Below are positions 9,543 to 20,056 of a stretch of DNA of 64,000 bases, piece by piece (position 1 is the stretch's first letter; every line of letters starts with the position of its first letter). This stretch comes from Nemertoderma westbladi. Its lineage: Eukaryota; Xenacoelomorpha; Nemertodermatida; Nemertodermatidae. The stretch lies in NCBI GenBank assembly GCA_032718475.1, contig JAUCBJ010006949.1:58711-122710 (forward strand). The letters run 5' to 3'. A program made the translations under genes and the position numbers. Below the pieces are notes generated by a model. The model saw nothing but the letters and a program-made list of their open reading frames with translations, searched no databases and was not told where the DNA came from.

Positions 9543-10384
9543 CTGGGATTTATGGAAAGAGTAGCCAGTGAATAACCTTCCTTCGAACATCTGACTCGAG
9601 AACATAATTAACTTTGATAGTTTATGGATGACAGCGAGATTTTTGGTTTAATTATTATTTTTGCTCGCTATTTGGGGCCATTCACTCCAAGAGAGCCTTA
9701 AAGAATTGTTAATTGGGTCGAGAGTTCCCACAACTTTAACCTAAATATGGTAATAATTTTACTATAAGTTACAGATAGTTCACAATTTAGGCTATTGATT
9801 AATAATTAATTCAGTAACCTACCATCAGATATATTAATTATTTATATATATATATATATAATATCAATATTTCATTTCCTAGTTTAAAATATGCAACCTG
9901 ACACACCTGTACAACAGTAAAGAATTCCCAATATTAGTTTGAGTGGATATTCGAATATCTCGAAAGGTGTAGAGATCAATGGAGTTGGTGGTTTCGTCAA
10001 CAGCAGTGATAGAGAGAGTTTCTGTAGTGTAGGCAGCCCGGGCGTGGACACTGCTGTACTTATGGAGATAAACAGAAGGGCTGGAAATATCTGCAGAAGG
10101 CTGAATAGATAAAAATATCTTATCTTAAAATATTTATTACTCGTGGATATATTTAATTATTTTTAATATATTCATCTGTTCGTCATATCATGGTAAGTAC
10201 TAAGTGATTAGCGTGTTAGTGTTGTTACAATACATCAAATCTCACAAAAACATTGTGAAATCTCTTTCAACTAATTGGCAAAACCAACACCTCACTGCAG
10301 CAGGTACGGTAGCTGAGCTTTACCACAGAGTATATCTATTGTACAACAGATCAGCTTATGCATGATCTTGTTCTATGTCAGTCT
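9543..10384 (-). other. Intron 3 segment, nothing recognised
   Basis: AT-rich sequence with a short (ta)n run near 9842-9860. No exon, RNA gene or element end could be supported. Confidence 0.4.
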
Positions 10385-10545
10385 GTCAGGGGGGGAAAGT
10401 GGTAGTCAGGGAGGAGAAATGGTGGTCAGGGAGGAAAAGTGGTGGTCTGGGGGGAAACTGTTGGAGAGGAAGGAAAAATGGTGCCCCTCAGGGAGGAAAT
10501 TTGGTGGTCAGGGAGGACAAGTGGTGGGAAAGGTCAGTGTGGGAA
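10385..10545 (+). repeat. Purine-rich degenerate minisatellite
   Basis: Imperfect repeats of ggtggtcagggaggaaa-like units, about 17-19 bp each, strongly purine-biased on the plus strand. The three overlapping open frames here arise only because the repeats lack stops. Confidence 0.75.
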
Positions 10546-11283
10546 AGTGGTTTGTCAGCAATTGACACAAATGTCAGAGAATGTCATAGAGATCTGGATA
10601 TATATAAAAAAAAATAAATATTGTAAATAGATCTGGATAATTGAGATGAATTTTGAATATTTTACATGGCTGATTGCCAACACTGGAACGTTGCCTAGCG
10701 GGGCTGGCCGGCAATGCACCGTAGTACAGTATGCAGATATAGCGGTGTGTGTCGATGTACTGACTGGTATGTGTATGTTCGTATTTGAAAAATCCCCCTT
10801 TTCTCACTAATATTCTAGAATACCCGCTTCGCTTGTGCTAATGCTAAAAACAATAATTCGTGTCAACCACTCAGACAGAATAGTTGAATTTCGCTAAACT
10901 GCAAATTTGTGAAAAAAGGTTTTTTCCCCACTTACTATTTTTTGCTGTTGAATAATATACCAAAATTTACCTGGTCCTCAACCCCCATATACAGTAACTC
11001 TTCATTGCCGCCGCATTTCTCTTCATTGTCTCTACCACATTGTATATTACAGTTGGCGGTATCCAATTGGATGGTCGGCTCAGTTGGATTCTTTGAACAA
11101 AGACAAGCAGTTCCTCCGATGATTACTGATTGGCTGCAATGTTAGGGCACATAATCAAACTGAATCAAACGTATAACGGAAACAGGCGTTATAAAATACC
11201 TTAAAATATTACATTTTCAGATAGTGGCACACTTTATCCGCAAGTGAAAATAGTGATCTTCAGCGCTAATTGACCGCAAGTGA
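10546..11283. other. Intron 3 segment, nothing recognised
   Basis: Mixed sequence without convincing exons. Short open frames exist on both strands but show no recognisable motif or paired splice sites. Confidence 0.35.
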
Positions 11284-11350
11284 AATAATGTATAGTTTAT
11301 TGTTTTGGTTTGAAAACACCGCCACTGTAACCTGCTCCTTTCCCTTAATG
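11284..11350 (+). repeat. Single dispersed copy of the 21.7-22.6 kb satellite unit
   Basis: Contains tttattgttttggtt, a cgcc-containing spacer and cctgctcctttccct in the same order and spacing as the tandem units at 21686-22590. It is an isolated monomer 10 kb away from the array. Confidence 0.75.
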
Positions 11351-11593
11351 TTTTTAATTAAATTAAAACAATTTTTAAAACCCACTAAAAATGTATTTTG
11401 TGTTTGCGCTCATTTCGCTCCATTGACTCTACATTTTATAGCAGAACTCAGTACACTGACATTTGGGATCTATATTCAGTACTGACATACCCGATTTGAC
11501 CTACAACAAAGACCTACCGGGCCTACTTTATAGACTACTTTACATTAATATATATTATATACAGTAATAATACATCAAGTAGGCCCTTGTTAC

Positions 11594-11858
11594 TACTACT
11601 ACTACTACTAGGATCGGCATGCTGCATTGCAGCTGCATTTTTAAGAATGCTGTGCCGGCTTATCGCAAAATTGCACCGCCACAACTCCCTATCACCCATG
11701 ACATTTGCTAGATCATCCGCATCTTCAAGGCCAGTGTCCTTTAAGATGCGTCTCAAGAAAGTCATGGGCTGTCCACCATGATTATTCACTCCATGAGGCT
11801 GCCAAAGTACAAGATTATGCACTGGCTGGTCCTCACGGCGAAAGCAATGTCCTGTAAT
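11594..11858 (-). mobile_element. 5'-truncated RTE 3' end (265 bp) with 11-bp duplication
   Basis: Nearly identical to the 3' end of the RTE at 4376, including the (TAG)n tail and the PVHNLVLWQPHG coding block. It is flanked by the direct repeat gcccttgttac (11583-11593 and 11859-11869). It lies about 18 bp inside the intron next to host exon 3, leaving that donor (GTAAGT) intact. Confidence 0.92.
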
Positions 11859-11876
11859 GCCCTTGTTACAACTTAC

Positions 11877-12075
11877 CTCATTTGGTAGGTGTTGCTATTG
11901 GTAACATCCATATCATAACAAATATTGCTGCAATCCGCTGGTGATGACATTGATGCCGTGACGTCATGATCGCCAGATGAGAACTGAAAGTGAATCTCTG
12001 AATTAATCTCTGGCGTGTGTTCCATACAACCGGTACCGATTTTGTGTCCATATATTGGAGCTTCATTCTTATCAC
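11877..12075 (-). CDS. Polycystin-like protein, exon 3 (Cys-containing module)
   Basis: The acceptor is tatatccag (AG at 12077-12076) and the donor a near-perfect ATGAG|GTAAGT (GT at 11876-11875). The exon starts with two bases completing the phase-1 codon left by exon 2 (A+GT, Ser) and ends in phase 2. The 66 codons include GTGCMEHTPE, then SSPADCSNICYDMD. A GC followed about 30 residues later by S-x-x-x-C-x-x-x-C recalls a WSC domain, which sits near the N-terminus of polycystin-1, but the match is weak and the domain would be incomplete. A short RTE copy lies 18 bp downstream of the donor. Confidence 0.55.
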
Positions 12076-12499
12076 CTGGATATAATCATTAGTGGTCGGT
12101 CCTATATTAATTCTATACAATACTGTGTAATAGGCCCTACTCTATAGACTAGGCCAGACAAATTTTCTAACAATAGAATTTGAAAATGTTTATCGTACTG
12201 TATGTTGCACCTCAACAATTATCATCATTCATCATCAGTTTGAAACACAATAACTGACAGTTTCAACACTAAGCAGAATAAAGAGCAAGTCAGGCAGTTA
12301 CTAGACCTTCTAGCGATGTATGCCTATTGTGTGGCAGTACTGGTACACAGTACAGTGTAGCAGTCTGCTGTTGAAAGATCTCGTCTGGGTCACCAGTTTA
12401 GAGGTACAACCTAAATCAGAAATGTATAATAATAATCATGAGACAGCTGACGTGTACTGGTAGGTCCTGATATGCAAACCAAAGGCATCACACAGCATG
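12076..12499 (-). other. Intron 2 segment, nothing recognised
   Basis: No exon or element boundary could be supported between exon 3 and the plus-strand LINE fragment. Confidence 0.35.
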
Positions 12500-13084
12500 A
12501 CACCCAATAAGGTCAATCACTAATAAGGACCGCTACAATGTTGATGGAAACTTGACAACAATGGATAATAATCAACTAAGGAAGGTTGGCGACTTCAAGT
12601 ACCTTGGAATATGGATAGAGAGTGGAAAAAAGACAGAAATTATGAAAGCAAAGGCTTGGGTAGCTCTATCAAAAATGGATACCCTCTGGAAATCAGATCT
12701 CTCCAGGCACCTGAAGACTAAGTTCTTTCGAGCCACAGTGGAAAGTGTATTTTTATATGGGGGTGAGACCTGGACACTGACTAAATCACTTGAACAACTA
12801 ATTGATGGTTGCTACACAAGACTACTAAGGGCAGCCCTAAAGATCAGCTGGAGTCAACACATGATAAATGCCGAGCTTTATGGTACAATACCACCTGTAT
12901 CAACCACCCTCCGTGAACGCAGAATAAGATTCAGTGGGCACTGCTGGCGAAGTAAAGCAACTTGAAAGGGATACTGAACTTGGGAGAAACGAAATTGCGA
13001 CAACTATGGAGAATCGGGAAGCCTGGAAGGATCTCATTTCCACTGTCCGAGTTCGCTCGACCTAGTAGTAGTAGTAGTAGTAGT
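12500..13084 (+). pseudogene. 5'-truncated RTE-type LINE, 3' end (second family)
   Basis: The plus strand encodes the region after the RT: VGDFKYLGIWIESG, KAWVALSKMDTLWKS, FLYGGETWTLT, RRIRFSGHCWR, then after a frameshift near 12960 the terminal SEFARPSSSS block. It ends in a (TAG)n tail at about 13063-13084. The last bases before the tail, gttcgctcgacctag, also end the 541-bp element at 28793-29333 (on the opposite strand), so that small element uses this family's 3' end. The RT core is missing, and the 5' junction lies near 12500-12530. Confidence 0.8.
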
Positions 13085-13085
13085 A

Positions 13086-13446
13086 CAGAACTACTGGGTT
13101 TACCCCACTATCTCAGTATCTCAATCACTGGATGTGCTCTCCTTGGATTCGGGGGTGGATTATTCGTGGGGGGGGGGGGGGGGGGGGTGTAACTCCTGCA
13201 CTGGAAACACAAACACAACTGGCTGTCAAAGTTTGTGGTTATCCTGATAATGTTGACACCAGATCTCTTATCCAACAAATGATACGAATTGCATTCTCTG
13301 TTTGGTCTATTGTGGGACCCATTTTTGGCGGCTTTCTCAATGACTATTTTGGAATGGAAATCGCTTGCTCACTTCTCAGTCTATTAGGATGGCCATTTCT
13401 TATCTCTCTGATCGCTGTGTTCACTTTCAGTTGCGCTATTTATTAA
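13086..13446 (+). pseudogene. SLC18B1-like MFS transporter fragment broken by a poly-G tract
   Basis: The plus strand reads GLPHYLSISITG and LLGFGGGLFV, then in another frame TPALETQTQLAVKVCGYPDN, FSVWSIVGPIFGGFLNDYFG and IACSLL, up to a stop at 13446. The GYPDN-x-D-x-x-x-L-I and G-P-x-x-G-G-x-L-x-x-x-x-G pattern is typical of the C-terminal half of vesicular-amine/polyamine-type MFS transporters such as SLC18B1. The two parts are out of frame across a 20-G run at 13168-13187, exactly where a Val-Thr or Val-Pro would be expected. The fragment lies antisense in intron 2 of the polycystin-like gene and abuts a LINE tail on its left. It may be a retrocopy or relocated exon; no upstream exons were seen. 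Confidence 0.6.
13168..13187 (+). repeat. Poly-G tract (20 nt) inside a coding fragment
   Basis: A run of 20 G that separates the two frames of the MFS fragment. Tract length could be mis-estimated in sequencing, so the exact frame relationship is uncertain. Confidence 0.95.
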
Positions 13447-14344
13447 GAAGTAGACGAATAGTAAGATGATGTTTTTTTTATGTGTGTATATCTATTAATT
13501 TTATTGAATTAGTTTTCTATTCAGCAGCACCCACAACCACCAACACTTGTTTCCCCCGTGTGATGTGTTGAACCTGCAACAACTCGACTTCAAAGAACAA
13601 TACAAACGAGAGCAGCTGCCTAGGTTCGAACTGCTTTCCACACCATTCAGCATAACCCAGTCCTAATGCAAACGCTACCAATACACCCCCTCACTAGATA
13701 GCAACAGCCCTGATTAATATCACCAGCTCCTGTATACTCTAAGCTTATTAATTACGATGGCTGACCGATCAGATTGTAACAAATGGAGGGGAATCCGACT
13801 TTGTTTTGCCACGTTATGTATAGTCAATGGTATCGCCATTGATCAGGCTGGGGCTGTTTAAGGCCGTTCTTGAATGTGTCATTTATGGTTACGTATTATA
13901 TGTGAATTATGCTAGAACTCGCAAATTAAAGTGTTTCATTTTATTTTGTCTTTTCAAAGGCCTATTATTATCACCGAGTCTCACAGGACAGGCTTATTTG
14001 AGCACTGTGACGTTTAGGTTATGGTGGCATATTTTTGGTTGCAATTCTTAGCATGTGTATGTCTAGTATAGGAGTTGATTTTAGGGCTGTCATCATATTA
14101 GTGAAGTTTGGTATTCGCCAGGGAGCATTCAATTCTTTCCTTTAGTTTGTATTGTATATAGAATAAGTCCAGACATGTTAGCATTGGATTTTGTTGCATT
14201 TCCTCTTTCTGATGGATGATGCTTTTGTTCTCTCCCTCGAGGGGAGCTATTGTCGAAATTCCAACAGTCCTAGATTTCTGTATTGAAGAATCAATGGTAA
14301 TAAATTCGAAGAAAACTAAGATTTTGTTTTTAATGGGGAGTACT
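13447..14344. other. Intron 2 segment, nothing firmly recognised
   Basis: Mostly unassigned. A short plus-strand stretch near 14290-14330 reads INSKKTKILFLM, resembling the KTK block of LINE reverse transcriptases, but too little remains to call. Confidence 0.3.
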
Positions 14345-14930
14345 AAAGTGTCTCCGGACAATTCGTACCCGGATAATTCGTACCTGACAATTCGTTCCCC
14401 GATAATTTGCACCCGAAATGTTTTTTGACTGATACGAATTGTCCGGGTACGAATTATCCGGATACTAACTACTGAATGTACGTATAATGATTTTTTATAC
14501 TAGCTAGTTTTTTCTATTTATTTTATAAATGTTATAGAACACGTGTTAGTTATCAATAATGACAAATATTTTTGTTCTACAACATATTTTTTGTAAAAAA
14601 ATAAAACCTACTGTTAGAAGGTCAAATATTTGTTCTCGAAAATAAACATTATCTGTATCCAGACAATTCGTACCCATCATAAAAAAATTTCGGGTACGAA
14701 TAGTCCGGGTATGAATTGTACGGTACGAATTGTCCAGGTACGAATTGTCCGGTACGAATTGTTCAGGTAAGAATTGTCCGGTACGAATTGTCCGGGTACG
14801 AATTGTCCGGGTACGAATTGTCCGGGTACGAATTGTCCGGATACGAATTGTCCGGTACGAATTGTCCGGGTACGAATTGTTCAGGTACGAATTGTGCGGG
14901 TACGAATTGTCCGGATACGAATTGTCCTAA
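14345..14930. repeat. Tandem and inverted array of a 14-15-bp gtacgaattgtccgg unit
   Basis: At least 16 near-identical units run head to tail at about 14690-14925. Further copies at 14353-14412 are in the opposite orientation and are followed by forward copies at 14431-14466; a reversed copy at about 14660-14674 faces the long array. So the unit occurs as two inverted pairs about 200-300 bp apart. Each unit contains the palindrome gaattc-like core gaatt. The open frames here are by-products of the repeat. Confidence 0.9.
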
Positions 14931-15492
14931 CTTCATACTAAAGATCAATCTGACTTAAAAGTTAATGAGTTTACTGTAACTCTTGGTGCTTTCTTCTGTG
15001 TAGCGATGGCAGATTAAACATTGCACTTTCCTTACATCGAAAGGACAAGAAGAAACACATTATTAGATTCGATGCATTTACTGTACCAGTAAAAATTCGG
15101 ATGTCCCTTTCAAGGTAAACAATTGTTTGGCGACGGCTGTTCTATTTTTCATTATTGTAATGATGCAAGGCGTGGTTTGGGTCGAGCCGAGCCGAGACTT
15201 GTATTCCATGAAAGTGGAATACCGTTAAAGATACTTGTGGGTGTTCGGATTACCACTCCTTACAGTATGTATTACTGTATTTCATACTGAATCCGGTTTC
15301 CCTCTCCCCTGGTTTTAAAAAATCTTTTTTGAGGAAAGTCTCTGGGATGCTCGTCGATTTCCCAATTTCCGATTCAAGCAGTCAGCTCTATATAACTCGC
15401 TGGAGTACCTATATGTACTAACAGTAGCTGCAGTATAAGTGAGTGACCAGTGAAAACTAAAAACAAAACGAAATAAAAAAATATTTACTCAC
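14931..15492 (-). other. Intron 2 segment, nothing recognised
   Basis: No coding exon, RNA gene or transposon motif could be supported between the 15-bp array and exon 2. Confidence 0.35.
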
Positions 15493-15591
15493 TGGAGCAT
15501 GTATCGCTTCCATAACCGAATTCTCCATAGGAACAGACGCAAGTTGAATCGAAGCAGTATTGACCGTCGGAACATATTGGATCACATTCAG
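15493..15591 (-). CDS. Polycystin-like protein, exon 2 (EGF-like module)
   Basis: A 99-bp phase 1-1 exon with acceptor ttgtag (AG at 15593-15592) and donor CCA|GTGAGT (GT at 15492-15491). It encodes about 33 residues with six cysteines: C-x3-C-x5-C-x4-C-x-C-x11-C, beginning ECDPICSDG and containing CVCSYGEFGYG. Symmetric phase-1 exons coding for single EGF modules are the classic shuffling unit of extracellular proteins. It follows the signal-peptide exon directly, so the mature protein would start with this module. Evidence here is strong because splice sites, phase and domain agree. Confidence 0.75.
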
Positions 15592-16033
15592 CTACAATGG
15601 AAGTATGTAGGGAAATAAAGATAAATAATATTACTGTGTTATGATAAAGTTAATTATAGATATCAATGAAATTATAATATCGAAATAAAAGTAAAAATTT
15701 ATTGTAGAATTTGCTACAATTATTATGCAGTAATATATATTGTATATTTAACTGGCATTGTAGTTCTGTGAGCTATAATTATTGTACTACAATAGGCAGG
15801 CAAAATGTCAAATAAAATTTGAATTTTCACTGGCGCATCCTTCGTGAAGAATTAGTATAACCAACGGTATTATATAATAATAACACTCTGCTGTAATATA
15901 ATACTGTTGGAAAAAGCTTTAATACTCAAAAACTTGCCCTAATGTAAATTCGCCCCCTAGATATTTGCTGGGGGGTAGTTGCCCCACGCCCCTTACGTAC
16001 GGCTATGGCTATTGTTTTAAATAATAAATTTAC
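15592..16033 (-). other. Intron 1
   Basis: The intron is 442 bp, with donor AAAG|GTAAAT at its 5' end and acceptor ttgtag at its 3' end. It is AT-rich, with no inserted element recognised. Confidence 0.6.
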
Positions 16034-16085
16034 CTTTCGTATTCCGTAGAATAATTATTACGACACACAAACTGACCCAACGCAT
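16034..16085 (-). CDS. Polycystin-like protein, exon 1 (start codon and signal peptide)
   Basis: ATG at 16085-16083 starts MRWVSLCVVIIILRNTK: a basic residue followed by a hydrophobic core, a typical secretory signal peptide. The exon ends AAAG|GTAAAT (GT at 16033-16032) in phase 1, and the next exon begins by completing GCT (Ala), so the likely cleavage region falls at the exon junction. This start was chosen because it precedes the hydrophobic core and splices in frame to the EGF exon. The mature ectodomain would run EGF, Cys-module, PKD, PKD, which suits a polycystin-1-like or other PKD-repeat membrane protein. The transmembrane part is not in the window, so the family name is an inference. 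Confidence 0.65.
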
Positions 16086-17013
16086 TGTGGTTGTAGTCTG
16101 TAGTATCCGTGATGGAGAAGAGAAAACGACTGCGTAATCCTAATAGCAGAATTGTGTGAAAGTATAATAACCACAGTAGTTTGTTGCACGAACGAGTGAA
16201 TAAGTGATGGAAATTATTATAACAGGATCTGGAGACGTATTTTTAGTTAGGTCGTTAGAATAATTACCACAATATTTGGACTAAATTTAGCGATAATTTA
16301 GTGTCATCCATTCAGACTATCTCTGCTAGTGAGAATTCGCCCTAAGAATACAGTATATTACATTGAAAGAAGTACAGTCTGAATGTAGTTTAGTTATATT
16401 TCAAAATTTTAAAATTACGAACATTTTGAGATGAACTCGTATATGATACTTTTGTTGTTAAGTCAAAAAAGAGAATAAAGAAATACAGGGTGTTAATAAC
16501 AATTGTCTGTTAATACTAACAGCTCAAAGTAATGTTAAAAATTTGTAAATAAAATATTGGTTAATATAACGTAGTTATTTTATATTAGGGTGTAGCCTTA
16601 TATGTTACAAACTCAAACATTTATACACATCAAAATTATGATCTACATTAACGTTTTTTATACAACAAATTTTTTGTTATGTTTATGTTATTTACTCTAT
16701 AATTACAATATAGTATAGTATAGTATAGTATTACAGTATGTTGTTACAAGATTAAACAACAGCATTATCTGTCTGAAAATTACAGTTTGCGGAAACTAAT
16801 CCGTTTCATTGAATTATAATTAGCTTTGGTTGCCATGCTGAGGTAATTTATTGCTATTCAATTTTCCATTTCTACTGCTATAAATAATTTATTATGTAGG
16901 CCAGTTTCCAACTGAATCAATAACGCGTTCCAATCTGCAGAGAGTACGCAATACTGCATTATAAATTATGGTGTATTATGTTGTATAACGTATATTTATA
17001 AAAAGACCATATT
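16086..17013 (-). other. Upstream region of the polycystin-like gene
   Basis: It would hold the 5' UTR and promoter of the minus-strand gene. A (tatag)n run lies at about 16709-16731. No TATA box or initiator could be assigned with confidence. Confidence 0.3.
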
Positions 17014-17032
17014 CCCCCCCCCCCCCCCCCCC
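17014..17032 (+). repeat. Poly-C tract (19 nt)
   Basis: An uninterrupted C run (G on the minus strand). Confidence 0.95.
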
Positions 17033-18207
17033 ATTCGCTATAAATATTTATGCAACCAACATGTTTTGGACGTTGGAAAAAGCCTTGCATAAGCTGGCAG
17101 GAACATTACTGCAGGATTACAAACCTTGCTTCATCATAATCAATATACTGCTGTACCTCACCTGTAACTGGTGTAGTGTTAATACAAATGGTTGGGGCAA
17201 GAATCTACTGAGAATGTGCAGCACCAAAAGAATGAATAATGTAATGTTGCAGTACACGCAGACACTGTGGTGTGAACGGTACGTAGTCATGGAAGCCTTT
17301 CTGAATCTCAGCACACACGACTGACAGTTTTGGGTTGGGGATGTGGGGGGGGGGGGGGGGGGGGGGCGTGTTATTTCTGAAGATGTGAAGAATTCAGAAT
17401 CCGTATATAATGCTATAATAATAAGTTTGTATTCTTTATATTTTGTTTATTGTTACTTCAATGGTTACGTCGCGTTTCGGCAGTGATTAGGCAAAAGGTT
17501 GTACCGATTCTTGGCGATGTCGGTCACTGTGAAATCACCAAGTTTCACATAGTTGGCACCATAATCAAGCATGCAGTATGTTTAGATAATTCACTACATT
17601 GTCGATGGCAAGAATGCATAACTGATGTACCAGTAGTATCTTCTTCATTTGATTCTTCAAGAGATTTCGCTTCGTCGTCTTTCTGTTATGCGTCATACCC
17701 TGATCCATATTAGCAATATCAACAATGTCAGACTCATCATGAATAATACTGCAATCATTATCCCGATACGTCAAACACCAAAATGTTAACATGGGCAACG
17801 ACTCCCTTAATTAATTTGATAATCCCACTGATCTTATGCTGATCAATGCTAGGATGGGACCAAGGGTAGCAAATGTCTTGTCACAGGATATCTCAAAACA
17901 AATGACCAAACAGTTTTAACAGTTATGGCATTATTACAGATTTGGTGTGACAAGGGACTTCGTTTAGGGCGAGACTATCGATTGACTAAACTATCGATTC
18001 ACATTCGGCTTTATAAAGGTCAAATAAATCTTCCCACCTGGCTATAACCATATAAACTCAAAAGGTGAAATGAAGTTCACCCCATGGTTCCGTAAACCAG
18101 ATGTTCCAGGCAGATGTACTGGGTCCGAGGTGCAGGCATTATTATAAATGCGGTTGGGGCTACAACATTTAGATGGGGTATTGTATGGCTTCCTTATCTT
18201 TATCTAT
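17033..18207. other. Unassigned region with one foldback-repeat relic
   Basis: The segment at 17461-17490 (ggttacgtcgcgtttcggca) matches the repeat motif of the foldback element at 48540-49610. Modest open frames on both strands show no motif I recognise. Confidence 0.4.
17345..17366 (+). repeat. Poly-G tract (22 nt)
   Basis: An uninterrupted G run about 310 bp from the C tract at 17014, so the two are complementary and could pair. Confidence 0.95.
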
Positions 18208-18228
18208 GGGGGGGGGGGGGGGGGGGGG
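18208..18228 (+). repeat. Poly-G tract (21 nt)
   Basis: An uninterrupted G run. Confidence 0.95.
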
Positions 18229-18553
18229 AGTTCTCTCGTGCGCACTCACACAGGGGCGCTGAAATGTCAGGGAATTCTTTTAAAAATAGGACATATTATT
18301 CAGGGATTGTGATATATACATAATTATGAGCCATACGCGAAAATGTTGAAACATTTTCTCTGTTGGAAACTCAGCTTCATCCCCCTGGGCGCTAGAAGGG
18401 CTCGCTACGCCTCTCGATATGAGGCTCTTGACACAATTATTAATTAATAATCGTTGTCCCAGGGGGATATCTAAGTCTTAAGCAAATCATTATAGTGAGT
18501 GCAATACTTAAAATAACATAATAATAAATTTGTTCGGAACATTTCGTATAATT

Positions 18554-19440
18554 TTATATACTAGAACAAGTGGAGGGGTAATGAGGTTCCTTGTATATTA
18601 ATAAGATAAAGTCATCTAATTCTAATTCTCCGATCCAAAGGACTGCCTCTACAACCCTAGATTCCGCTGGTGGATCACCATTACCGTGATGCAACACATT
18701 ATCACATCCTACTGCCTCTTTAATAGCGTAGTCATTCACCACCTTTGTTCTACGATTAGGTGAATCATGTTTAATCTCATAAGTCGATGGCCCCAGCACA
18801 TCACTAAATTTCCCCCCATCCATCCATGGTGTATCCTTCTTGCCAAACCCTCACACCTTTATGCCAATATATAGGAGAACTGACTTCAACCTGCTGTACA
18901 TTATCATTGTTAGGCACATTCATAAAGTTTCGACTGTAACTTTGCACCTTCAACTAACTGACGACTAATCCAAGTGTTACAACTTTAACCATTCATAGAA
19001 CCACAATTTACTTGCTGACCCTCCTAGCTATAAAACGCTCTCATTGGGGAAATACCCATGGTGGTGGTTGGCCGGTTCCTATAAGCATGAAGAGCCCTCT
19101 TAATCTTTGTTTCCCAAGATCAGTTAGATTCATCACCGACAATTTTCCGTAATATTGGTTCCATGACAACGTTCCACAGTCCCTTGATGTCGTGGATTAC
19201 CTACTGCACCACTCAGTTGGTCCACACAAAATTTCGACAACACATTTCTATAGAAACACATCAGCAACATCACCAGCTTTCATTGATTTCAGCCTCTCTA
19301 CTTCTATCCACTTAGTCAAAAAATTTACCATTACTAAGATATACCGATTATCAGTTTTGAGAGTGTCTACTAACCAACTTGTCAGGGCTTTTCTGCAATT
19401 GTACGGTCTAATGGGAAACCACTGATATGACATTTAACAC
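18554..19440 (-). pseudogene. Decayed Ty3/Gypsy integrase region
   Basis: On the minus strand, from right to left: YILVMVNFLTKWIE near 19340 (start of the integrase core, normally V-D-x-F-T-K-W), RALHAYRNRPTTTMGISP near 19080 (the aYRnt-H-tTG-sP block), and FSDVLGPSTYEIKHDS near 18800 (the C-terminal GP-x-x-Y-x-I motif). The order is right for an integrase, but stops and frameshifts separate the blocks and the DDE residues are not all visible. It is a different Gypsy lineage from the element at 23010-31547. No LTRs were identified. Confidence 0.7.
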
Positions 19441-20027
19441 TCGCGAGTGAACACCATTTACAGTTGCTAATAAACTGTTGACCCTAATAACCTGCAAGTG
19501 TTATTCAACATACTTACTTACTACCAATTTTACACTACTTCAGAGTCTGTATATTTTACACATAGTGTGCAAACTGTGACGGGATCTACGGATCCCGGTT
19601 TATCCGTTGGGTTTTCTATCCACGCGTCCCCGCCGTGTGTGAAAGGTAAAAGAGTTCTGATGTTCGGTTATATGTATAAGGTATAATAGTCTGATATATA
19701 TAGTATAGTATGACACAACAGGTAATATAAGTATGATGGCGGTAGCGGACGGTGACAGAAGTCCCCGTTCCACCCTACTGATCTGACTGAGTAAACTAAA
19801 CTGAATAGGGAAGCACCAACAGGTAATATATGTACTGCACAGTTGGCCATATTACTGTACCTAGTCGATGCTGTCCCCCCATTGGCTAATATCCCACTTC
19901 TCGCCCTTTCACCTTCCCTGGTGTGTTTCCCTTTGCCCCTGTTGTTCTCTCTCTGTTAGGGGTTTGGCCCCTGACCCTTATTGTGTGTGTCTCCTTTGGG
20001 GCCTATTGTCCCCGTTTACTGGGCTGA
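19441..20027. other. Unassigned, including a pyrimidine-rich stretch
   Basis: A C/T-rich segment at about 19870-20020 contrasts with the AT-rich surroundings. No gene could be supported. A tgtgacgggatctacggatcc start near 19577 resembles a Gypsy LTR end but no partner was found. Confidence 0.3.
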
Positions 20028-20056
20028 CACGAGGTTGATTGGTAATCAACCTCGTG
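20028..20056. repeat. Perfect 13-bp hairpin
   Basis: The arms cacgaggttgatt (20028-20040) and aatcaacctcgtg (20044-20056) are perfectly complementary with a 3-nt loop. Confidence 0.9.

Noticed and set aside
10362-10630. Gly/Lys-rich small proteins in three frames
   Set aside because: They arise from the purine-rich minisatellite and have no other support.
17061-17324. Plus-strand 87-codon frame beginning MFWTLEKALHK
   Set aside because: No recognisable domain, splice partner or conserved neighbour; left as unassigned.
19577-19700. Possible LTR start (tgtgacggg...) next to the Gypsy fragment
   Set aside because: No second copy, primer-binding site or target duplication was found.
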